In this document: positions 10,974 through 18,638 of the stretch, piece by piece
How the letters are laid out: the number at the start of each line of letters is the position of its first letter
Position numbering within the stretch: the first letter of the stretch is position 1
Translations under genes and position numbers: made by a program
Source of the DNA: Prunus persica
Lineage: Eukaryota > Streptophyta > Magnoliopsida > Rosales > Rosaceae
Length of the DNA stretch: 64,000 bases
Direction of reading: 5' to 3'
NCBI RefSeq assembly: GCF_000346465.2
Contig: NC_034013.1
Coordinates: 12,447,373-12,511,372 of the forward strand
The notes under the pieces: model-generated
Seen by the model: the letters and a program-made list of their open reading frames with translations, nothing else
What the model was told of the DNA's origin: nothing
The model's database searches: none

Positions 10974-12956
10974 AATTTTCAAGAAGCAATAATTCACAGG
11001 CTACATGGCATAAACAAATTTAAGGGAATGGTGTGCAAAGAACTGTTCTAGGAGCAGTGTTTGGGATGCTTTTTGGTGCTATTATACAAGTGAAGGACAA
11101 GACTAAGATGTTTAAGCACATCATTGGATATCTCAACTCCACGTTAGACTCCTTAAAACCACTAATAGAAGAGATAACAGAATATAACAAGGTACTGCAT
11201 CTCCCCAAGGAAGAACTAGAGAATTTCACCATACAAATGGAGATGGAGGTAGAGCTCATTCACAAGTGCTCTAAGGTTCATAAGTGGGCTAACTACAAAA
11301 AATATGAATATATCAACAAACTTCTTAGATTGGATGTATCTCTTCAAGGATTATTAAGTATACTGAGAGTGCAGTTAGCAAGAGATGTGAGAGAGAGCTT
11401 AGTTTTCGTAAGTAATACAGAGGCTGTGATCAAGCAAATTGAAGAGAGTGGTACGGTACAATTACAGAATGATCCAACTGAAATTGAAGATTCATGTGAT
11501 GTACTTGAACCCTCACAGCCTGAAGTTGGATTGAGTGTGCAGGGAACAAAGAATGTGAAGGAGACATTGGATTCGGCAGCAAAAATAGAGGTCGGGGTGA
11601 AGCAAATCGAAGGTAGTGGAGATGTACAAGGTCAAACTGACATGGGAATAGGTGAACCTACATTGCTTACACTTGAAGCTCCGGATGCTGAAAATGAGAT
11701 GACTGAATATGTACCTTCAACAGTTACAGTTAGCTTGGATGTGCTATTGAATGAGTTGAAGAGGAAGCTTCTTAAGGATGAGGCATTAGCGCTTGTGCTA
11801 ACGGGGCCTCGGGGATGCTGCAAAACCACATTTGCAAAAATAAATTGTCAAGATAAGGAAGTTAAAGATATATTCAAGAAGAGTATCTTCTTTATTCGTG
11901 TTTAGAAAAGGCCCAACTTGAGCGTTATTGTACGAAAGCTATATCAACAGATTAAACACAAGGGTTCTCAGATACTTGAGTTGCAAGAAGACACAATTGC
12001 ACTTAAGTGGCTGTAAGTATTTCTTAAGGAAACAGGACAACACCCTTCACTGTTGGTCCTGGATGATGTTTGGCCTGGATCAGAACCCATTCTTGACAAG
12101 TTTGATAATTTCAAAACATCATATTACAAGATTCTGGTGACATCAAGATCTGAATTTCCGACATTTGGTTCTCCATATTATTTGCAATCAATTAATGATG
12201 AAGGCACCATGACTCTTTCTCATCATTCCCGCGCAAACTCCTTCGAATCATTAGACGATGAAGACCTGGTACATGTTTCTCCAGCAACTTCCTCTATAAC
12301 GATGGATGACGATCCAACTACTTACTTTCGTGATTTTTCCACATCCTACCTGGAAGACAGAATCTCTCATGTTTCAGAATATGCTAACCCGATGGCTCAT
12401 TTTCATGATTCCTTTGCATCCACTGCAGGAGATACAAGCTCTTCTATTTCAAAGGATGTTGGGAGTCTCAAGCAAATTAAGGGGATAAGGGTGGTCGAAG
12501 TCCAAGCTCCAGATGTCCAATTGGAGCTCTTAGATTGGATGAGTAATTCCTGAGACAACCAGCAAGGAATGGACAGGGAGCAGAAAATGGTCTCTGGTAA
12601 TTTCTCATTCCAATAAGCAATAAGGAAATTTGGCCTTCAACGTTCTTCAAACGTGGTTTCAGGAGTTACATCTGAAATTGAATTTGAGCTACTACACAGC
12701 TTCTCCCCATATAGTTCTGCAAGCTTTGCATATAAGCATCTTATCATGGAAGAGGATGATTCTTCAGCCTCAAGTATAGTGGATGATTTGGAACAAAATT
12801 CACTACCCAGTAGTTTAGGAGGAGCTGAAGATAAAAATGATCATGATGCCAAAAGATGGTAAACCTCATAAAATTCTGATTGGGAATATTGTGTATATGT
12901 TATATAGCCAAAATTGAATAAGTAGAACGGTTTTTTTTCTTCTTTTGTATCAAGGC

Positions 12957-13455
12957 AGAAAATGTAAATGATCAGACATCATCAGCTTATGGGGGTAGAA
13001 TTGTGGAAGAACCCAGAGTTGTGGTGCATACAATAAGTGAAGCTGATATCCTGGAAGATGGATATAGCTGGAAGAAATATGGACAAAAAGAATTTATGGG
13101 ATATCCAAATCCAAGGTACACACTCCTGACCTTTAACTATTGCTTAGATAGTATTATTGCAACCTTGTAACTAAGTTTAGTCAACATTTTTGGCTGTTTT
13201 CCAATCTGTAGGAGCTACTATAAATGCGCATTTCGAGGATGTCCAATGAAAAAATATGTGGATCAAACATCACATGACTCAAGGGTTGTGACTACCACAT
13301 ATAAAGGGACACACAACCATGGTAGTAGCAGCAACAACATGTACATGCCTGTCTTAGACTTGCCCTTTCAGAACATAGAGCAGCGAACAACACAAACTCA
13401 GCTGTGTCTTGAGGCCCAGGACCAAGTAAGTGAAGATGATTTGTTTTGGGAATAA
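12957..13455 (+). CDS. C-terminal WRKY domain exons of the decayed fusion gene
   Basis: Two exons (about 12957-13115 and 13212-13455) are joined at the conserved intron inside the WRKY domain, after Pro-Arg (AG|GTACAC, then GTAG|GAGCTAC). They read EDGYSWKKYGQK, then YYKCAFRGCPMKK and a final HNH. The zinc ligands are intact (C-X4-C and HxH). The heptad is WKKYGQK instead of WRKYGQK, and that arginine is normally conserved. A 40-odd residue acidic tail ends at TAA 13455. I list it separately because it is undamaged while the upstream NB part carries stops. Whether it has its own transcript is unknown. Confidence 0.65.
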
Positions 13456-13826
13456 GTTAGGACTTGTAGATTAAGGAGGCTAGTTTGATTTGTATGTTGC
13501 CTTGTTTCTTTAGTTCAACTTCCAATTGATTTTCTATTTTAATTTTCCATTTATATTGTGGTTTAATATATAAACTTCAAGTTTCATAAATAAAAAAAAA
13601 AAATATGTATTATATATACTAGCCCCTTTGGCACAGGCTCACACATGTGTCAATTGGTTTTCTTTTTTGTTTTGTTTTGTTTATTTATTTATTTTATAAT
13701 TAAGAAAAGATAAAATCGGTAGATATGTACCATAAAAATAAGACCCATTATTTAATTTTGTGTTAAATTTAAATTATTTTTAATATGAAAAAGTGTGAAT
13801 TTACCATATTATCCTCATTTTATTAA

Positions 13827-14131
13827 GACTTTTTATCACAAAACGTCCTTGACATTTGCGAAACTATCAGATTGCATCCTTAAAGTTTTTTTCTATCACT
13901 CATGGTCCCTAACGTTAATATAGGTGCTCTTAAATAGTCCCTCTGTTAAAAAAACTGTTAAATTCAGGGATATAATCGTCAAATCAATCCAAAATTATAA
14001 AAAATATTTCTCTCTTCCCTCTTTGTTTTTTGTTTCCTTTCCTTCTCTTTTCTGTCTCTCTCTCTCTCTCTCTCTCTTTCTTTTTTTCTTCTTTCTTCCT
14101 CTCTCCTCTTTCTTTTTTTATTTCCTTCCCT

Positions 14132-14166
<35 letters not shown>

Positions 14167-14908
14167 CTCCCCGAGTTCAACCACCACTCTCGCGGTAAGT
14201 TCAATTATCTTAGTGAGAAATGTAAGTACTATTTAGTTGCAGAAATTATGTCTATTGCTAAGTAGATTCAAAATTTTGCCTTGAAGAGAAAAATATAAGA
14301 TTATAGCTTTTCCTTTAGGCATGGAAATAAGATCGTAGTTGAGATCTTGACATTCACTTTATTTTGCTTAGGTTGTGAGCGGTTCTAAGACAGTTGCTGG
14401 AAAATAGTTTTTGTTGCATTCCTTTGTAAACTAATGTACCACCCTTTTGTTCAATTGGAAGAAAGTTTTAGATTTTAGATTATTAAACTTACTGCGAGAG
14501 TGGTGGCTGAACTCAGGGAGAGAAAGAAAGAGAGAAGGGAAGGAGAAGAAAAGAAAGAGAGAAAGATATCTGGCGGACAAAGAAGAAGAAGAAAAGAATG
14601 AGAGAAGGGAAGGAAATAAAAAAGAAAGATGAGAGAGAAGACTGAACTCGGGGAGAGGAAGAAAGAAGAAAAAAAAGAAAGAGAGAAGAGAGAAGGAAAG
14701 GAAACAGAAAAGAAAGAGGGGAGAGAGAATTATTTTATAATTTTGGATTGATTTGACGATTATATCCATGAATTTAACTTTTTTTTAACAGATGGACTAT
14801 TTAAGAGCACGTATATTAACGTTATGGATCATGAGTGATAGAAAAAAAACTTTAAGGATGCAATCTGATAGTTTCGCAAACGTCAGGGACGTTTTGTGAT
14901 AAAAAGCC
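13827..14908. mobile_element. Non-autonomous Mutator-like element with long terminal inverted repeats
   Basis: A 1,082-bp element is flanked by the perfect 9-bp direct repeat TTTTATTAA at 13818-13826 and 14909-14917. Nine-base target duplications are the Mutator hallmark. The ends are inverted copies (GACTTTTTATCACAAAACG at the left, GGCTTTTTATCACAAAACG as the complement of the right). The inverted match runs for about 210 bp, continues through CT-rich low-complexity DNA, and includes a CCACCACTCTCGC block (14180s and 14497-14510). The arms are therefore 300 bp or longer. No transposase ORF is present. Open frames inside are only pyrimidine-tract translations. Confidence 0.85.
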
Positions 14909-15094
14909 TTTTATTAATAATTTCAATTCTTCAATTTTGCATTAACCAAGGGTATTTTATGGTATTTTGAATGTTTTACCATTCTCTGTTTTTTGTTTTA
15001 TATATACTAGCCTCTAAAGCCTATGCCAATTAGTTTTTTTTTAAAAAATTTATTTTTTATTTTAGAATTAAAAAATATAATGGGTACTTGTGTT

Positions 15095-15519
15095 CAGTGG
15101 CGGAGGGAGTTAAGGCCCAGGGTGGGCATCTGCCCTATCTCAAATGCTATTTTAGGCTATTGTATTATTAATATAATCATACTTTTTAAACCAAATTTTG
15201 AAGTGCCCATGTATTTTTTTAATTTTCCTTTTCTCACTATCACGCTCCCCTTTCATATCTCTTTTTGTTGTACTTTAGTTTGTAATGGTAAATTGCCGTT
15301 CAAATTTTCTTAATGTGTATTTTTAATAAATTACATTTCATTTGATTTTTTCCTAGGATCGATGTTGAGTAGATAGTTAATATAATATATAAAATAATGG
15401 AGTACAAAAATTAGGGATTTTATATCAAATAAAAAAGTAGTTTCATTGTCACTCTAAAGAAAAATATATTTCAATATATGAGGTGCTCCCTCAATGAAAA
15501 TTTTCTGGCTCTACCACTG
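15095..15519. mobile_element. hAT-like MITE
   Basis: A 425-bp AT-rich element with ends CAGTGGCGGAG and, as the complement of the right end, CAGTGGTAGAGCCAG. It is flanked by 8-bp direct repeats CTTGTGTT (15087-15094) and CTTGTATT (15520-15527), with one mismatch. Eight-base target duplications and the CAGTGGCGGAG terminus are typical of plant hAT-derived MITEs. It has no coding capacity. Confidence 0.75.
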
Positions 15520-15929
15520 CTTGTATTCTATAAAAATAGGACCCATTATCTTATTTTGTTTTTAATTTTAATTTTTAATATAAAAAAGTGTGAATTTACC
15601 ATATTATTCTCATTTAATTAATAATTTCAATTCTTAATATTTGCACTAACCAATGACATTTTTTTGGTATTTTGAATGTTTTATCATTCTCTACATTTTG
15701 CTTTATATATAGAAGAAGATAGAAGATAAACTTCAAGTCGATTGCAGAATTGACTTATTTTCAATAAAGAAACAAAATTCAGAAAAATAAGAGCTTAAAT
15801 GTAACAGTATTTGTCTATTAGTCAATCCATTTGATAAAATTAAATTCAGTTAATTAGGCCTTTGATTTCTTCCCTGAGATCTTCCTATTGACGGGACATG
15901 AACTTTTGGGCCAACATGTACATATTGGA

Positions 15930-16045
15930 CCCATGAGATCAAATGAAATAATGTCCATTCATTTAAAACTGTGGTCAGCTGTAAGAATAACAAAAACATG
16001 TCGGTCAATGTGGTCAATAATTTCTTACCAAAAAAGATGTGTTTC
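15930..16045. repeat. Copy of the 4895-5000 segment
   Basis: CCCATGAGATCAAATGAAAT through AACAAAAACATGTCGGTCAA and TGGTCAATAATTTC repeats the sequence in the gap between units A and B. This indicates that the cluster's spacers were copied along with the genes. Confidence 0.75.
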
Positions 16046-16402
16046 ATACTTTTTTTTATTGATCAGGAGATGATTTATTTATTTTTAATTGATGGAGGAA
16101 AATTCGAATTTTGACTCCTTTCAAATACCTAAGAGGTAGTTTGCGAAAGATGATTCCATTGAGAAACCGATTGACAACAAAAATGGTGACAAATACAATT
16201 TCTAATTTTTTTTATTCATCCAAAGAATGAGAATGATTTGATATTAAAATGACAAACACAAAGTATATATGCTTAATTATTAGATCAAAAAAACCTTGTT
16301 CATTGGTGTTTCCTTGTTCATTTGTGTAATTTGGGCTCCTCCCAGCTTTGGGCTCCGGGCTGTAGCCCTGGTAGCCCTGGGCCAAGGTCGGCTCTGGCCT
16401 CA

Positions 16403-16796
16403 GCAATTTGATTTTTATGTTGCCATGTTTCTTTAGTTGAACTTCCAATTAATTTTCTATTTTAATTCCCCATTTCTATTTTGATTTACTCACTTGCCCT
16501 AAAGATTCCTAGTCATCCAAGAGTTTAATTTCCTCCTAGTGATAATGGAGTTTGTTATTTTATTTTTTGGACTAGGATTCCTAGAGTTTAATTTTCTTCT
16601 AGTGATGCTAGGATTTGTTATTTTCGTTTTTAGACTAGGAGTCCTTGTAATTCGAGGGTTTGAAGTAGTATTTATTTCAACTTTAGCGCAATTTTAAACA
16701 CTAACAATGTTTACGAGTAAGCTCTAGATTGAAACCGAGTATATAGTTTTCTGATTTTTTTTTTTTTTCTTGCGTTGGATTAGATAGTAGGTTGCG
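16403..16796 (+). promoter_or_regulatory. Leader/upstream region of the double-RPW8 gene with 63-70 bp repeats
   Basis: This is a near copy of 1691-2028: the TATGTTGCCATGTTTCTT block, then the repeat array (16504-16660) and the conserved ACGAGTAAGCTCTAGATTG and TTGCGTTGGATTAGA leader before the ATG at 16797. Conservation across three RPW8 gene copies suggests transcribed leader or promoter sequence. No single factor site is evident. Confidence 0.5.
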
Positions 16797-17822
16797 ATGG
16801 GCAAGAGGAGGACTGTTTTCAATGAGAAGTTTAGACCCCTTCTCAAAAATCTCAAATTCACACTAGATACTTTACTTCCACGTATCAGCCAACAGATGGG
16901 TGATGAAAACAACGTCAAATTGGGTCTGTTCAAAGACGAATTAGAAAGCCTTGGAAGACAAATGAAGGAGGGCACAAGGCTTCTTGTCAAGTTATCAAAG
17001 CCTATTAGTCTATGGAACTGTTGCATCTGGTACAATTGGTGCAACTACACAGAGCTTAGTTACATGGACCAACTTGTCCCATTGAACAAGTCTCTCACCA
17101 TACTGTTAGAAACGCTAAAGCTGCTGCAAGAAGCAAGGGATGTTAAGGAGTGCTCGCTTTCGGACGACGAACAAGATGAATGGGAAAGAAGACTCTTAGA
17201 CTTGCTGAGAGTGCAAACGGCAGGGAATGTGCAAGAATTTTCAGCAAGTAATGAAGAAGAAACCAAAGTGCATGGGCAAACTGTAGGAGAATTATTCTGG
17301 GTGATGTTCGATACCGTTGTAGAAGTGAAACACAAGAATAACATGTTCAAATGCCCCCTCCAACATATAAAATTGACGCTAGACTTCTTAAGGCCATATA
17401 TAGGGATAGCAGAGCTGAATCTCCCGAACGAAGACTTAGAATTTGTTAGAATACAAATAGAGAAGGGTGTAGAACTCGTTCGCAAGTGCAACAAGCAAGC
17501 TAGATGCAAAAAGTACAAATATACCAACAAACTTTTTGAATTGAATCAATATTTTCAAGGACTTTTAGATATCCTGATGATGCGGCAAGCACGGAAGGTG
17601 AGGAAGTGCCATGAAACAGAGACGGTGATCAAGCGAATTGAAGAGAGTGGTGTGGTACAAAACCAAACTCAAATTGAATGTACCAAATTGGATCAAGATT
17701 TTCAAAGAGTGTTAAATATACTGAGGGCGTGGCTAGCAAGGAATGTGAGGAAGCAGTTTGGGGATGTGAGGGAAGGCTTGGTTTCATTGATCAAGCGAAT
17801 TGAAGAGAGAGTGGTGTGCTAA
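16797..17822 (+). CDS. Protein of two RPW8 domains without NB or LRR
   Basis: A single uninterrupted exon of 341 codons. Residues about 1-140 are one RPW8 domain (FRPLLKNLKFTLDTLLPRI, then LVKLSKP and LDQLV-like helices). Residues about 160-270 are a second one (ELFWVMFDTVVEVKHKNNM, CKKYKYTNKLFEL). A third partial helix repeat (LDQDFQRVLNILRAWLARNV) precedes the stop. RPW8 domains form helical bundles related to the N-terminal domains of helper NLRs and MLKL. RPW8 proteins act at membranes in powdery-mildew resistance. Compared with the gene at 18639 it lacks the N-terminal hydrophobic stretch (about 25 residues), so membrane insertion is doubtful. It ends where the NB-containing paralogues enter their linker. 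It could be a functional stand-alone RPW8 gene or a truncated paralogue. Confidence 0.75.
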   Translation: MGKRRTVFNEKFRPLLKNLKFTLDTLLPRISQQMGDENNVKLGLFKDELESLGRQMKEGTRLLVKLSKPISLWNCCIWYNWCNYTELSYMDQLVPLNKSLTILLETLKLLQEARDVKECSLSDDEQDEWERRLLDLLRVQTAGNVQEFSASNEEETKVHGQTVGELFWVMFDTVVEVKHKNNMFKCPLQHIKLTLDFLRPYIGIAELNLPNEDLEFVRIQIEKGVELVRKCNKQARCKKYKYTNKLFELNQYFQGLLDILMMRQARKVRKCHETETVIKRIEESGVVQNQTQIECTKLDQDFQRVLNILRAWLARNVRKQFGDVREGLVSLIKRIEERVVC

Positions 17823-18638
17823 AAAACCAAAATCAGAAGACAGAAGAAGAGAGAGAGAGAGAGCAAGTGAAAATAATTACTGTAAACAAATATTTTATTT
17901 GATCTTTTGCTTTAGTTTTCAGGCTTTTAAATCACATATACATGTAATTCTGCATTAGCAAACTATTAAGTCTCAAATTCAATTTAGTTTGGGCGGTTTA
18001 GGCCGAAGCCGAATCCAATTTTTTTTATACATTTTTTCAACTTTATTAGTCTAATTACAACGAAAAAATTCCATAACCTCCTACATACTGTTTATTTTCC
18101 AACACATCAAACCATTTCAGAGTTGTAACATGCCATCAAATTTCAAAATCCATTAACTAACATAGTTACAGCCAAAGAGAGTGAAAGTGGCAATTTTTAT
18201 CGAGTTATTAATTACAAATCTCTCTAGGTAGCCAATAAGAGGAGTACACATGTACAATAAAACAAAATAAATAAGTATATGCATAGTGGAAGTTTAACAC
18301 CGTTAGATGTCTGTTAAGTGGTGTGAGGATATGACCAATCCAGACAGCGGAGACCAGCTGACTAACTCTGATGATTTCTGTGATCGGAGCTTCTTCGAGG
18401 GAAAGAAAGTCCAACAAGAAACCGGGGAGGCTGGATGGGGTCTCTTGACCCACAAGATTCATGTTAGCTTCAAGAGCTAATCAAGGCCTCTGGATTTGAG
18501 CGAAACTGGTCTGAAGAAGCCAACTGATCCCCAATAAGGTAGAGCAGGATTTTACATTGAAACATGTGCAAAGTTCTTTGAGTAAGTTTAGATTGAAACA
18601 TATAAAAAAACCGCTGAGTTATTGTTTTTGTTGTGGCC
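17823..18638. other. Spacer and leader of the RPW8-NB-HMA gene
   Basis: It holds the 3' end of the double-RPW8 gene (a GA run at about 17848-17863), AT-rich DNA and, near 18540-18638, a leader (GTAAGTTTAGATTGAAACAT) resembling those of the other RPW8 copies. No other gene is recognised. The open frames on the minus strand here show no family signature. Confidence 0.4.

Larger units (their letters stand above)
10492..13455 (+). pseudogene. RPW8-RPW8-NB-WRKY fusion gene, decayed
   Basis: It is homologous along its length to the intact gene at 18639. It starts MALELVGGAA, but about 60 bp of the first RPW8 domain are missing and the frame breaks. The first domain resumes at 10522, a 20-G run sits at 10954-10973, and the second RPW8 domain plus linker plus P-loop (GPRGCCKT, with G to C at the fifth residue) is open to 11905. 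There TAG replaces the TCG of the sister copy, and a second stop lies at 12014 (TAA for CAA). The kinase-2 motif (LLVLDDVW), RNBS-B (YKILVTSRSEFP) and the acidic Ser/Asp linker follow to 12553. Instead of HMA exons it continues to FGLQRSS.. (12630-12862) and a C-terminal WRKY domain. It is non-functional as a single protein, although the last WRKY exons look sound. Confidence 0.85.
13600..15715. repeat. Tandem duplication of a spacer, each copy carrying a different transposon
   Basis: The sequence starting TATATACTAGCC at about 13611 recurs at about 15000. Shared landmarks are the ACCCATTAT block (about 13743 and 15541), GTGTGAATTTACCATATTAT (about 13792 and 15588) and the TTTCAATTCTT..GGTATTTTGAATGTTTTA block (about 14920 and 15626). 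The first copy contains the MULE at 13827-14908 and lacks the MITE. The second contains the hAT-like MITE at 15095-15519 and lacks the MULE. Each copy is thus an empty site for the other's insertion. Confidence 0.75.

Noticed and set aside
13924..14265. Open frames translating to Ser/Leu/Phe-rich protein, and the opposite Lys/Glu/Arg-rich frames
   Set aside because: They are translations of CT-rich and GA-rich tracts inside the arms of the Mutator-like element.
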